Source of the DNA: an uncultured Latescibacterota bacterium
GTDB lineage: Bacteria; Latescibacterota; UBA2968; UBA8231
NCBI GenBank assembly: GCA_951813615.1
Contig: OX638377.1
Location: forward strand, 4,552,599 to 4,616,598
Direction: 5' to 3'
Length of the DNA: 64,000 nucleotides
In this document: piece after piece, positions 40,971-50,571 of the stretch
How the letters are laid out: the number at the start of each line of letters is the position of its first letter
Position numbering within the stretch: the stretch's first letter is position 1
Translations under genes and position numbers: made by a program
The notes under the pieces: model-generated
Seen by the model: only the letters and a program-made list of their open reading frames with translations
Database searches by the model: none
Told to the model about the DNA's origin: nothing

Positions 40971-41297
40971 ATGCCTGACTTCGGGGAGTGCCTGCGCAGA
41001 GTCCGGACAGAGAAGGGATTGAGCCAGCAGGATCTCGCCGATGCTCTGGGGATGACCCAGGCGGCGATATCTCAGCTAGAGAGCGGTAGGCGGGTAGCGG
41101 CCCCCAAGACCGTGAAGCGGCTTGCTGAGGTGCTACAAGTAGGTATCGAGGAGTTGTCTGGTGAGGACGAGCAGGACTTCGAACTAAAGGCATTGATGAG
41201 AACTGCAAAGGGGGCAAGCCCGAAAACCATTCGCCAAGTTACCGAGCTTCTCGCGTTGGCGAAGAGGGGTGAAAAGGGAACCAGTAAGGAGGAATAG
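40971..41297 (+). CDS. XRE-family repressor
   Basis: A 108-residue regulator with an N-terminal helix-turn-helix (ECLRRVRTEKGLSQQDLADALG, then MTQAAISQLESGRR) and a C-terminal helical tail (SPKTIRQVTELLALAKRGE). The start ATG 40971 has GAGGAGG upstream. Its stop overlaps the GTG start of the metallopeptidase gene, forming an ImmR/ImmA-like pair in which the peptidase cleaves or inactivates the repressor. Likely target: the palindrome at 40856-40870. Confidence 0.85.
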   Translation: MPDFGECLRRVRTEKGLSQQDLADALGMTQAAISQLESGRRVAAPKTVKRLAEVLQVGIEELSGEDEQDFELKALMRTAKGASPKTIRQVTELLALAKRGEKGTSKEE

Positions 41298-42121
41298 TGC
41301 TGTCAGAGGTAGCAATTGCCGACATGGCAAGTAGCCTCCGGGAGGAGGCCGGGTTGGCGAACCATGCCGTCGTAGATGACATCGTGGCCTTCGTTAAAGA
41401 AGCTGACTACGACTACGCCGAGCGCAATCTCGGCAGGGACGTATCGGGCTTCGCGAGGTACTTGGGCTCAGGAAGGTACGAGATCGGGTTCAATCTCGAT
41501 GATTACTGGAACGAGGGCTTCCGTAGATTCACGGTTGGGCACGAACTTGGCCACGTGTCTATACCTCGGCACCGAGAAATTCTCAAAGGTGGTGATGTCC
41601 ACGAGTCCAGACCGGTATATTACGGCCGCGACGATGATATTGAGCGTGAAGCCGACCGATTCGCCGTCCATCTACTCACGCCAGCGCGTGAATTCAAGAA
41701 ACAGATGCAGTACAAAGAGTACTGCCCAGAGACCATCTCAGCTTTGGCCAACCACTTCGGGACTTCTCTCTACGCGACGATACTTCGGTATGTCGAGCTG
41801 ACCGACCAGTCCTGTGCTCTGATCGTCTGTAATGGGAAGGGCCAGATCCATTACGAGAAACGCTCGCCAAGTATGTTAGACGAGTACCGGGACATGAGGT
41901 TGCTGTACCGCGAGCCACAAAAACCGGGCACACTTGTATGTGATTGGGTCGCAGGGAATAAGGGTGAGCAGCAGTGCCGTATAGGACTGGAGGTCTGGTA
42001 CGATGATTGCCCCGAGGGGATCGAAGCAACTGAGTCGGTAATTTCCCTAGGCTACGGCGACTTGTATTTCGCGCTGTTGATACCTGACAAGCAGCAAATA
42101 TACGACGAGGAGGAGTGGTAG
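41297..42121 (+). CDS. ImmA/IrrE-family zinc metallopeptidase
   Basis: A 274-residue protein with the zinc motif H82-E-L-G-H86 in FTVGHELGHVSIP and the downstream glutamate region in EREADRFAVHLLTP, the ImmA/IrrE signature. The C-terminal 110 residues are not recognised. It starts at GTG 41297, overlapping the stop of the XRE gene, after AAGGAGG. In ICEBs1 and phages such peptidases relieve repression by an XRE partner after a signal; here the pair may control the adjacent divergent small genes. Confidence 0.87.
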   Translation: MLSEVAIADMASSLREEAGLANHAVVDDIVAFVKEADYDYAERNLGRDVSGFARYLGSGRYEIGFNLDDYWNEGFRRFTVGHELGHVSIPRHREILKGGDVHESRPVYYGRDDDIEREADRFAVHLLTPAREFKKQMQYKEYCPETISALANHFGTSLYATILRYVELTDQSCALIVCNGKGQIHYEKRSPSMLDEYRDMRLLYREPQKPGTLVCDWVAGNKGEQQCRIGLEVWYDDCPEGIEATESVISLGYGDLYFALLIPDKQQIYDEEEW

Positions 42122-42291
42122 CCAGCAAGAGTTTCAGCTATGGTAATGTTGCTCGCTATGTCCGCTCCATTTCCATTCAATATAATTAACCATCATCTCG
42201 ATAGATGACGAGGCAGCCATCCTCTGTAGGTTATATTTTCGGCTGCTGTTGGAAGATGCGATAGACACACCTATACTCGCTTCTCGATTCA

Positions 42292-42585
42292 TCAGGCTAC
42301 CTGCGGCTGATAGCGCTCGACCTTAATCTTGTCTTCGCCCCTGCGCGCTTGCGCTAGATCGTACGATGTCTGCCGACGCAGCCAGAACTCGGCGTTAGAC
42401 CAGCCAGCCTTCTCCAGCCGAATGGCCATCTCCGGTGAAATACCCGCATGTCCATTCAGTACGCGTGAAAGCGTGTGACGAGCCACGCCCAACACCCTCG
42501 TCGCCTCCGTGACGTTCAGACCGAGCGGATCTAGGCAATTTTCCTTGATACTACGGCCAGGGTGTAGTGGATTCTTCATAGCCAT
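42292..42585 (-). CDS. HigA/VapI-type antitoxin, orphan
   Basis: A 97-residue helix-turn-helix protein: MKNPLHPGRSIKENCLDPLG, LNVTEATRVLGVARHTLSRV, LNGHAGISPEMAIRLEKAGW and SNAEFWLRRQTSYDLAQARR, the classic HigA addiction-module antidote pattern. No HigB/RelE toxin gene lies on either side (the next gene is a DUF433 protein). It is therefore a solitary antitoxin, or the toxin has been lost. Confidence 0.87.
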   Translation of the reverse strand: MAMKNPLHPGRSIKENCLDPLGLNVTEATRVLGVARHTLSRVLNGHAGISPEMAIRLEKAGWSNAEFWLRRQTSYDLAQARRGEDKIKVERYQPQVA

Positions 42586-42624
42586 GATCTCTGACTCCGA
42601 GTCGATGCCGTACGCCTCACCTTT

Positions 42625-42846
42625 TTAAGCAGATACTACCCGTTCCTTGGCCAACTCCGCAGCATAGCCCACTGCCGCTTGAACGGACTCATGGGTAATT
42701 GACGGGTAGCTTGTCGTGATTTCCTCTGAATCCAATCCATCCGCGAGGTTGTCGAGGACCGTGGACACCAACACTCGAGTACCCTTGAAGCAGGCTCTCC
42801 CATGGCAGATTTCGGGATCAACGGTAATGTAGTCTCGCCAGTTCAT
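42625..42846 (-). CDS. DUF433-family antitoxin, orphan
   Basis: A 73-residue DUF433 protein: YITVDPEICHGRACFKGTRV, LVSTVLDNLADGLDSEEITT and SYPSITHESVQAAVGYAAEL. In many genomes DUF433 proteins are antitoxins encoded just before a DUF5615 PIN-like toxin. Here the downstream neighbour is a HigA-like antitoxin instead, so the toxin is missing. Confidence 0.88.
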   Translation of the reverse strand: MNWRDYITVDPEICHGRACFKGTRVLVSTVLDNLADGLDSEEITTSYPSITHESVQAAVGYAAELAKERVVSA

Positions 42847-43096
42847 CGGCTCTCTCTATCATGGTTTCGAATAGCGCAAATAAAGGGGCTGATCGAGAGT
42901 CAATCAAGGAACGAGCATGCGACGCTACGCGATGTGAGCGCTCTACACATGCTGTCGCTTCTCTACCCCAAACGGCGACGGAGCTTGACGGAGCATCAGC
43001 GATTCATTAGATTAAACATGTTTTAATTAAATTTTATATAAAAATAATATAAACATAGCGGCACTGCTGCGTCCCTTCCCCCCACGGAGGCGTCTT

Positions 43097-45760
43097 ATGA
43101 AGCCAATGCTCACGCTTTTTTCTCTGTTGTTCCTCGCCCATACAGCTCTGTCTGCCGCCGAGCTAAAAGGCACAGTGCGCGATGCCGAGACCGGCGAATC
43201 ACTGCCGGGTGCCAACGTCTATATAGAAGGCGTCGAGCGCGGAGCTACTACAGACCTCGACGGACAGTTTGCCATCGCCAATGTCGGTGCCGGCAGCCAC
43301 ACGCTCGTCGTAAGTTTCATCGGCTACAAAGAACACCGCAGCCCCGTTGTTGTAGAAGCGGATGCGGTCGAGATGTTTGTCGAACTCATGCCCGAGGTAT
43401 TTCGCGGCAAAGAAATCATCATCGTCGCCGATCGGGCCAAAATGCGCGAAACACCCGTTGCCTTCTCCGACGTGCCCAAAGCCGATATGCAGCGCAAACT
43501 CGGCTCGCGTGATCTGCCACTGATTTTAAATGATACGCCGGGCGTATATGCAACCGCGCAAGGCGGAGGGGCTGGCGACTCCCGCATCAATGTGCGGGGC
43601 TTTGACCAGCGCAACGTCGCCGTTATGATCAATGGCGTACCAGTCAACGATATGGAAAACGGTTGGGTCTATTGGTCCAACTGGGATGGGCTGAGCGATG
43701 TCACGTCGTCGATCCAAGTGCAGCGCGGATTGGGGGCCTCCAATCTGGCGATTGCCTCGGTGGGTGGCACGATGAACATCATCACCGATATCGCCAGCCA
43801 ACGGCGCGGATGGAAAATCAAACAGGAGGCTGGCAACAACGCCTTCTACAAAACCACGCTCAATTTTTCATCGGGTTTGATCGATAAAAAAACAGCGTTC
43901 ACCCTCGGCATGACGCGCAAAAGCAGCGAGGGTCTGCCCGCTCAGGCGTGGTCGTCGGCGTGGGCCTACTTTGGTGCGTTGAGCTTTTTGGCCTCCGACA
44001 CGCACAAAATCGATTTGTTCGTCACCGGCGCACCGCAGCGCCACGGCCATCGGCTCTACAAACAATCCATCGCAACCTTTGATGCCGATTACGCCAGCTC
44101 GCTGGGCATTGACGTTGCGGACGCCAAAAACTACGGCGTCGATTACAATCCCAACTGGGGACGCTCGCCCTTTTCGTCCTATCAGGAGTATTACAACGGC
44201 AGCGTCCACGATGCACGCAACAGCGCAATCATCATGGAGCGCGAAAATTTTTACCACAAACCCCAGGCCAATTTGAACTGGTACTGGACCCCCAACGCGC
44301 AATTCATGTTGTCCAATGTATTCTATTTTTCGCGCGGCAAAGGCGGCGGCACCGGGCGTTTGGGTTCCAATCCGGGTGCGCTAGACGATGGCACCATCAA
44401 CTGGCAACGCGTGGCCGATGAATTGAATACCCAAACAGCATCAGGAGCCAATTCCGAATTGGTGGACGCCGGCGAAGTGGGTGCCGATGAAATTGCGGCG
44501 CAGACCATTATCCGCAACTCGGTCAATCAACATTTCTGGTATGGGTATTTGGGCACGGCTGAATACCACTTAAGCGACATCTACAAGCTGACCTTTGGCA
44601 CGGATTTGCGCTATTACAAAGGGGAGCACTGGCGCGAAGTGCGCAATTTGCTCGGGGCCGATTACTACGTCTTTGAATGGGACAACAATTCTACGACCGC
44701 CGTCAAGCGGCTCGGCGACAGAGTTGCCTACCACAACGATGGCCTGACGCGCTGGGGTGGCGGCTTTGCCCAACTCGAAGGACAGTTTGACAAATTTACG
44801 GCCTTTTTGAGCACCTCGGGATCGGCAACGGGGTATAAGCGCATCGACTATTTCCGCGCCAAAGTCGATGGCGACTGGGACCAGACGGACTGGGAAAACT
44901 TCCTAGGTTACACCGTGAAAGTGGGTGGCAACTACAACGCCACGCCCACAGTCAATGTGTATGCCAACATGGGCTGGCTTTCAACCGCGCCCAAATTCGA
45001 CTCGGTCTACCACTACGACAACAGCCTGTACGATCCCACGTTCAATGAAAAGGTCGCTTCTTTTGAGCTGGGAGCCGGTTATTTCAAGCGCGGCATGTTT
45101 ACCGGCAACGCAAACGTCTATTACACCAAGTGGATCGATCGCTCGTGGCCCAAGAGCATTTACAGCGAGGAACTCGACCAGAGTTTCCGATTTTTGCTGA
45201 ACGGCATTGACGCGCTGCATACCGGCGTAGAGTTCGATCTGAAGGCGCGTCCTCATGCCAAATTCGAGGTACGCGGTATGGTATCGCTGGGCAATTGGGA
45301 GTGGCTCAACGATGCGAATACCACATTTTCACCCGAAGAGGACCCAGAAACTATTGGCGAATTTCAAGTCTATGCCAAAGGGCTAAAGGTAGGCGACGCA
45401 GCGCAAAAGACCTTGCACCTGAGCGGTGCGGTATTTCCCACGCGCGGCCTCTACGCCTCGCTGGGTGTGCGGCGGTTCATGGATCACTACGCCGAATTTG
45501 ATCCCGCCAACCGAACTGACCCCGACGACCGAGCACAGTCCTGGAAACTCCCCGATTACAATCTGGTAGATCTACACGCGAGTTATACACTGCCCGGTGC
45601 CTCGTTTAGCAATATGAAACTGCGCCTGCATGTCTTCAATTTGCTCGACGAACGCTACGTGTCCGATGCCGATGACGGCGATGGCCATGACGCCGCAAGC
45701 GCTTTCGTATTCCTCGGGTTGGGACGCCGATGGAATATTTCACTGACGTACGATTATTAG
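43097..45760 (+). CDS. TonB-dependent receptor with N-terminal carboxypeptidase-like domain
   Basis: An 887-residue outer-membrane receptor. Signal peptide 1-20, carboxypeptidase-regulatory-like domain about 22-100 (LKGTVRDAETGESLPGANVYIEG), plug domain about 120-235 (NVRGFDQRNVAVMINGVPVNDMENG; GGTMNIITD), then a 22-strand-type barrel and the aromatic end RWNISLTYDY. Uptake of carbohydrate, siderophore or other large substrates is usual; no SusD partner is adjacent. A GGAGG ribosome site precedes ATG 43097. The 250 bases upstream are AT-rich and contain a near-palindrome around 43011-43027, possibly an operator. Confidence 0.9.
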   Translation: MKPMLTLFSLLFLAHTALSAAELKGTVRDAETGESLPGANVYIEGVERGATTDLDGQFAIANVGAGSHTLVVSFIGYKEHRSPVVVEADAVEMFVELMPEVFRGKEIIIVADRAKMRETPVAFSDVPKADMQRKLGSRDLPLILNDTPGVYATAQGGGAGDSRINVRGFDQRNVAVMINGVPVNDMENGWVYWSNWDGLSDVTSSIQVQRGLGASNLAIASVGGTMNIITDIASQRRGWKIKQEAGNNAFYKTTLNFSSGLIDKKTAFTLGMTRKSSEGLPAQAWSSAWAYFGALSFLASDTHKIDLFVTGAPQRHGHRLYKQSIATFDADYASSLGIDVADAKNYGVDYNPNWGRSPFSSYQEYYNGSVHDARNSAIIMERENFYHKPQANLNWYWTPNAQFMLSNVFYFSRGKGGGTGRLGSNPGALDDGTINWQRVADELNTQTASGANSELVDAGEVGADEIAAQTIIRNSVNQHFWYGYLGTAEYHLSDIYKLTFGTDLRYYKGEHWREVRNLLGADYYVFEWDNNSTTAVKRLGDRVAYHNDGLTRWGGGFAQLEGQFDKFTAFLSTSGSATGYKRIDYFRAKVDGDWDQTDWENFLGYTVKVGGNYNATPTVNVYANMGWLSTAPKFDSVYHYDNSLYDPTFNEKVASFELGAGYFKRGMFTGNANVYYTKWIDRSWPKSIYSEELDQSFRFLLNGIDALHTGVEFDLKARPHAKFEVRGMVSLGNWEWLNDANTTFSPEEDPETIGEFQVYAKGLKVGDAAQKTLHLSGAVFPTRGLYASLGVRRFMDHYAEFDPANRTDPDDRAQSWKLPDYNLVDLHASYTLPGASFSNMKLRLHVFNLLDERYVSDADDGDGHDAASAFVFLGLGRRWNISLTYDY

Positions 45761-45787
45761 CGGTCAGCAGCCTACTTGCCCCGTCTT

Positions 45788-45820
45788 GGTAGGGTCCAAT
45801 GCAACAAGTGGGACCCTACC
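45788..45820. terminator. Hairpin between convergent TonB receptor genes
   Basis: GGTAGGGTCC (45788-45797) and GGACCCTACC (45811-45820) form a perfect 10-bp stem with a 13-base loop. It lies after the + strand receptor gene and overlaps the stop codon of the minus-strand one. It lacks a clear T-tract; a shared two-way terminator is the likely role. Confidence 0.5.
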
Positions 45821-48602
45821 GAAAATGGGACAGACGCACGTATAGGTAGCGGCCCATAAAGTCGTACGTGCTGGAATCAGAAGTACCGAGGAACCCATTG
45901 AAGATCACTGCCGGCGGCTGATCGAGTAGATTGTTGACGCCAACGGTCAGGGTGGAGAGCCCAAGAGCCGTCCCCAATTCATACGATCCACGCACATTGA
46001 AGACACTGTTCGGATCAACCTCGCGGCTCGGGGGTACCTCTTCTACATCCGCGCGGTACTTGCCCTTGCAGTCGTCGTCCTCGCACTCTTCGAACCCGCC
46101 AACGTAGCGCCACGTTAGCCCAACGGAAAAACGCTCCTTTGCCAAGCTAACGGAAGCGGCGTGACGCCACGTGGGAAACACGCCCAAATCGTAGTAGCCC
46201 AAGCCCTTGACCAGCTCAGGACCGCTGGCTGAGGGCAGCGTTTGCTCGTACTTGACGAGCATGTTGCTCTCGAACTGCGCCGAGACAATACCGAGGGCGG
46301 AGCTGGTGGTGTAATTAAGCCCGAAATCCACGCCGCTAGTTTCAGTCTCCCCGATGTTGGTATTGGTCGCTAGGATCTGGGTGATCAGATGATTGTCTGG
46401 GTCGCGCACGACTTGATCGCAGTCGGATGGCGCGTCCTGCGAGTAGCAGTTGCTCAGGATAAGGCTGGCTGGCAGGGTGCCGATCTCATCCTCGATCTTG
46501 GTGGTATAGTAATCGACGGTCAGGTCTAATCCCCCCAAGAAATCCGGCTGGTACACCACGCCCGCAGTGATCATCGCGGCCTTTTCCGGATCGAGGTCCG
46601 TGGAGCCACCTAACTTTGCCAATAGCTGGGCGCGCGAGTCCTCGAAATCGTCCGGAATGCCCCGAGCGGCGCAATTCCGCTCCTGCTGAGCGGTCAACTC
46701 CCGGGCATTGCCCGCTTCGTCCACCCTGCTACAGGGATCGCTGACCAAGGGGAAGGAATCGCTGACTCCGAGGAACATTTCGGCGATGCTAGGGGCGCGA
46801 AAGGCGTTAGAGGAGGTGGCCCGTAAAGCTAGGCCCTCGGAAAGCTGGAGACGGCTTCCGGCTTCATAGGTGAAGCCCCCGCCGAAGGTGTCGTAGTCGA
46901 AGGCGCGGCCGGCGGCCGTTGCATCGAGGCTGACAGCTCCTGCTTCGTAGATCGGCAGTTGGGTTTCTGCGTACAGCGCCCTGACCGAGTACGAGCCCTC
47001 AGTGGGGAACGCTTTGCTGCCAGTGGTATTTCCCGATGCGGTCATGGGATCGGGAAGATAGGCCCCCGCCTCCCAGCGCGAGGAGATACCAGCCGCCACG
47101 GCCAGCGGACCGGCAGGCAAGCGCGCCACCTCACCGGTCAGGTTCCACTGCAGGACCTGCTGCCGGGAATAACCTCGGCCAATGCCGGTGTACTGGATGT
47201 AATCTACCATAGGTTGGGTGATAGTGCCGGCACCGTGGAGGAGGTCCAGCGGTACGCAGTCGTCGATACAATCCTCGTCCGGCCCAAGCGCATGTTTTAC
47301 GTGATTGAGAATGAACCGGCCCTCGTTGACGTTAGTCCCCTCGCTGCGGCCGTAGGAGAAGGAGAGATCGCCGTCAAATCCCATGAGCCGATGGTCCAAC
47401 CCCAGGACCATGCGGTAGGTATCGATGTCTTGGAGAAAGTTGCGATTCCCCGCCTCGACAAAGCGCCGGCGCACATCGATGAAATCGCGGCCGAATTCGT
47501 TGTACCGGTTAGTGGCCGACACCACGATCCCGTCGCTGATGGTGAACAGCGGCGTTGGCGCTAGCTTCTGGTCGGACTGGCGGTTGGTGTACACCACTTC
47601 GAAATACGCCTTTGCATCCTCGGCGACGGTATGGGAACCGCTGAGAAAGGAACTGTAGCGGGTCTGCGGGGTGTAGAGGTAATTTTCCGGCTGGTAGTTG
47701 TACGTGTCCCCACTCCCGTCCGATGAGATCCCCGCCCAATTAAAGGGACGCCAGCCAATATCCGGATCGCGATGGTAATCCCCGGCCTCGTCGCCAGCCG
47801 CCGCGACGACCGCCTGCCACGCCTCGTTGCCTTCCTCACCCGAACGGTCGATGATGTGGCCTTCCGGAGTGGCCGAGCTGCCGTTGTTGTTATAGGATCC
47901 GTCGTTCAGTTCCCAGTCGTAGGCCTTGTCCGACTCGCTAAAACTCCGGTCGCCGGTCCAAACCGGCCGCTGATTGTAATAGCTGGCCGAAAAAGCAATG
48001 TGGCCTTTTTCGCTTTGCAGGCCAGTGGTTACGCTGAGGTCCATAACTTCGCCGTCGCCCGCACCCGAAGTCCCCGCGTAATAGTCGATCTCTATCCCCT
48101 CTATCGCGGTCTTGGTGATGATGTTGACCACGCCGCCGATGGCATCCGAGCCATAGACAGCCGAGGCCCCGTCTTTGAGTACCTCGATGCGCTCGATGAC
48201 GGAGGCGGGAATGGCGTTTAGGTCAACGGAAGAATTCGCGCCCGTCCCGCCCGGCACGAAGCGGCGGCCATTGACCAACACGAGGGTGCGATTGGAACCG
48301 AGGCCGCGCAGGCTGACGCGGGTAGAGCCATCGCCACCGTTGTTGGCTTGGGTATTGATCGCATTGGACTGCACGGTGAGCGTTTGCAACACGTCCCCAA
48401 GAGAGGCCAAGCCCTGCGCCCTGATCTCTTCGGCTGAAAGGACGACGATCGGCGCTGGCGCGAGCGTCTCCGCGCTTTTGATACGGGAGCCAGTCACCGT
48501 AATCTCTTCGATTTCGTATATCTTCCGCTCGTCCGTCTCTTCTTCTGCGAACGCGCCCATAGTACAGACGAGGGCTAGCAAAAATGCGTATCTCGCGCTC
48601 AT
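45816..48602 (-). CDS. TonB-dependent receptor
   Basis: A 928-residue outer-membrane receptor. Signal peptide 1-19 (MSARYAFLLALVCTMGAFA), a TonB box-like segment EEITVTGSRI, the plug (RVSLRGLGSNRTLVLVNGRR; VYGSDAIGGVVNIIT) and a large barrel ending YLYVRLSHFR. The start at 48602 is preceded by GAGGAG eight bases away; the frame opens further upstream without support. Cysteine pairs and acidic loops occur in the barrel. It resembles receptors for oligosaccharides or peptides. Converges with the receptor at 43097-45760. Confidence 0.9.
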   Translation of the reverse strand: MSARYAFLLALVCTMGAFAEEETDERKIYEIEEITVTGSRIKSAETLAPAPIVVLSAEEIRAQGLASLGDVLQTLTVQSNAINTQANNGGDGSTRVSLRGLGSNRTLVLVNGRRFVPGGTGANSSVDLNAIPASVIERIEVLKDGASAVYGSDAIGGVVNIITKTAIEGIEIDYYAGTSGAGDGEVMDLSVTTGLQSEKGHIAFSASYYNQRPVWTGDRSFSESDKAYDWELNDGSYNNNGSSATPEGHIIDRSGEEGNEAWQAVVAAAGDEAGDYHRDPDIGWRPFNWAGISSDGSGDTYNYQPENYLYTPQTRYSSFLSGSHTVAEDAKAYFEVVYTNRQSDQKLAPTPLFTISDGIVVSATNRYNEFGRDFIDVRRRFVEAGNRNFLQDIDTYRMVLGLDHRLMGFDGDLSFSYGRSEGTNVNEGRFILNHVKHALGPDEDCIDDCVPLDLLHGAGTITQPMVDYIQYTGIGRGYSRQQVLQWNLTGEVARLPAGPLAVAAGISSRWEAGAYLPDPMTASGNTTGSKAFPTEGSYSVRALYAETQLPIYEAGAVSLDATAAGRAFDYDTFGGGFTYEAGSRLQLSEGLALRATSSNAFRAPSIAEMFLGVSDSFPLVSDPCSRVDEAGNARELTAQQERNCAARGIPDDFEDSRAQLLAKLGGSTDLDPEKAAMITAGVVYQPDFLGGLDLTVDYYTTKIEDEIGTLPASLILSNCYSQDAPSDCDQVVRDPDNHLITQILATNTNIGETETSGVDFGLNYTTSSALGIVSAQFESNMLVKYEQTLPSASGPELVKGLGYYDLGVFPTWRHAASVSLAKERFSVGLTWRYVGGFEECEDDDCKGKYRADVEEVPPSREVDPNSVFNVRGSYELGTALGLSTLTVGVNNLLDQPPAVIFNGFLGTSDSSTYDFMGRYLYVRLSHFR

Positions 48603-48624
48603 AATTCGTACTCCTCGCTGGTGT

Positions 48625-49368
48625 TCACGGTTTTTCCGCTCTAAAGCCAATGACTGGGGGATGAGACATAAAGGCGTCCCAAAATGGATTGTGCTGCTGG
48701 GATGGGTGCAAATAGGGGCCGACCCATTGAAAATTGGCGAACCCCGCTTTTTGAAAGGCCCATTGATAGGTCTCTAGTTTGAGAAAGTAATTTTTAAACT
48801 CAAACTGCGTTCCATCTTCATTTGTCAATTTGTACAAAACGACATCGCCTTCTCGCGGGTCATCGGCGCACACTTTTTCCAATCCGTATTGGGCCAAGGA
48901 AAGGGTTCCCCTAGGAACGCACTGAACATTGTCATTGAAGCCGACGAACCGCCCTCTAGGCCGCAGCATGTTATAAGCCACCTCGACAAACCGGAGCAGT
49001 TCCTCTTTTGTCTTGGCGTAATTCAAAAGGTACATGGCTACCACGAGATCAACCGGTTCAGACAGCTCAAGCGCGGCCACATCGCGGTGCAAATACTTGC
49101 AGCCCAAAGGACGGGCGCGTTCTTCTTTTTGGGCCAACTTGATCATCTCTGCGGAGAGATCGACGCCCGTGACCTCCAGCGCCCCGGCCTGCTTGATTCT
49201 GCGCGTGTAAAACCCATCACCACAAGCCAAGTCTAAAGCCGTCGCCCCGCGAATATCGCCCAAGGTCTCAAAGAGGGAATACGCTTCGATATATTCCCGA
49301 AAGGGCAATTGCTTTGAATCTTGATAGGCTTCGGCGATGGCGTCATACTGATTTCCAGATGAACTCAC
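48625..49368 (-). CDS. Class I SAM-dependent methyltransferase
   Basis: A 247-residue methyltransferase with motif I ATALDLACGDGFYTRRI, the acidic end of beta-2 in VTGVDLS, motif post-I RDVAALEL and motif II VDLVVAMYLLNYA. The overall pattern is close to toxoflavin-synthase-like (ToxA) methyltransferases. The acceptor substrate is unknown. It ends 22 bases before the TonB receptor gene on the same strand, so both may share a transcript with the amidohydrolase upstream. Confidence 0.87.
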   Translation of the reverse strand: MSSSGNQYDAIAEAYQDSKQLPFREYIEAYSLFETLGDIRGATALDLACGDGFYTRRIKQAGALEVTGVDLSAEMIKLAQKEERARPLGCKYLHRDVAALELSEPVDLVVAMYLLNYAKTKEELLRFVEVAYNMLRPRGRFVGFNDNVQCVPRGTLSLAQYGLEKVCADDPREGDVVLYKLTNEDGTQFEFKNYFLKLETYQWAFQKAGFANFQWVGPYLHPSQQHNPFWDAFMSHPPVIGFRAEKP

Positions 49369-49389
49369 AAGCTTCTCCTTGGTTGGGTC

Positions 49390-50529
49390 TCAACACTGGC
49401 GGTAGATTCGGCCACCCTTGACCACAACAAGCGGCTCCAATTGCTGTTGGCCTGTGCGCACCTCCCCGCCTGAATCGGCCAACTGGAATTGACCCTGGCG
49501 CACATCGAGCACTACCGCGTCGCCCCAAGCACCTACCGCTATAGTCCCGATCTCGTTCGGCATTCCAATAACTTGCGCCGGCACGGCGGTGACTTTAGCC
49601 AGTGCGGTGTCGAGGTCCATGCCCAAATGGAGGAATTTGGACGCGACGTTGATTAAGTCATATACCGGCCCGTGGAGATTGTACACGTGCAGGTCTGAAG
49701 AAATAGTATGCGGCGCAAGGCCAGCGCTCAGAGCGGTCTCAGCCACCTCCCAAGAGAAGGAACCAGCGCCGTGCCCCACATCAAAGAGCACGCCTCGTTC
49801 CACGGCCTCGTGTACCGCAGGGCGCACCTGGCCAGCCTCGTCGAGGATGCCGCACTTCATGCCGTGGAAGCAATGCGTGAGGATGTCGCCCTGTTTCATA
49901 ACGGCCAGCACATCGTCGAGGCTGTCGCACCAAGCGTCTTGCGGATGGACCATAATGGGCAGACCGGCGGCATCCGCAGCCTCGCGGGCCCGATGCAGGG
50001 GCAGCATCCCCGAGCGCTCGCTGACGATGCTGTTGCGGGTGAGCCGCACCTTGACCCCTAAGATGAGGTCGCGGTGTTGTTCTATCATACGGCAGGCTTT
50101 GCCCACGTCCGCGTATTCGGGGATCTCGAACTCGCCGATTTCCTGCGTCAACATGCCCTGCGAGGAGATGTTGAGCTGGGCCAAGATGCGGGTGTCACTG
50201 ACGTCGATGATGAACTTGCGGAAGCCGGGGAATGTATCGGCACCAGCCGAGCCAGCATCGACCGCAGTAGTGACGCCTCGGGCTAGGCAGGTGGGATCAG
50301 GCTCGACGCCGAAGTGGCTGACCCCCCAATACACGTGGACGTGCAAATCGATGAGGCCGGGGGCCACCACGTAGCCTGCGACATCGAGCGTTTGACGCGC
50401 TTGGTCCGCGGACAGGTCGGCCCCAACCGCAGCGACTTTGCCGTCGGCGAAAGCCACGTCCAGCACCGCGTGCAGCTTTTGGGCTGGATCAATTAAGGTG
50501 CCGCCTTTGAGGAGCAGATCGTAAAGCAT
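49390..50529 (-). CDS. Amidohydrolase/deacetylase-family metallohydrolase
   Basis: A 379-residue binuclear-metal amidohydrolase of the dihydroorotase/D-aminoacylase-like group. The HxH motif appears in GLIDLHVHVYWG, the carboxylated lysine probably in GVKVRLT, and later metal ligands in HCFHGM and the Asp of TISSDLHVYN. N- and C-terminal beta-sandwich parts (LLLKGGTLIDPAQ; DAVVLDVRQG) complete the composite fold. Its upstream neighbour on the same strand is a purine-type permease, which suggests hydrolysis of an imported cyclic amide or N-acyl compound. Confidence 0.87.
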   Translation of the reverse strand: MLYDLLLKGGTLIDPAQKLHAVLDVAFADGKVAAVGADLSADQARQTLDVAGYVVAPGLIDLHVHVYWGVSHFGVEPDPTCLARGVTTAVDAGSAGADTFPGFRKFIIDVSDTRILAQLNISSQGMLTQEIGEFEIPEYADVGKACRMIEQHRDLILGVKVRLTRNSIVSERSGMLPLHRAREAADAAGLPIMVHPQDAWCDSLDDVLAVMKQGDILTHCFHGMKCGILDEAGQVRPAVHEAVERGVLFDVGHGAGSFSWEVAETALSAGLAPHTISSDLHVYNLHGPVYDLINVASKFLHLGMDLDTALAKVTAVPAQVIGMPNEIGTIAVGAWGDAVVLDVRQGQFQLADSGGEVRTGQQQLEPLVVVKGGRIYRQC

Positions 50530-50571
50530 GAGATTCTCCGAAAAGGTATTTGGGGAATGTATCTCCTGAAA

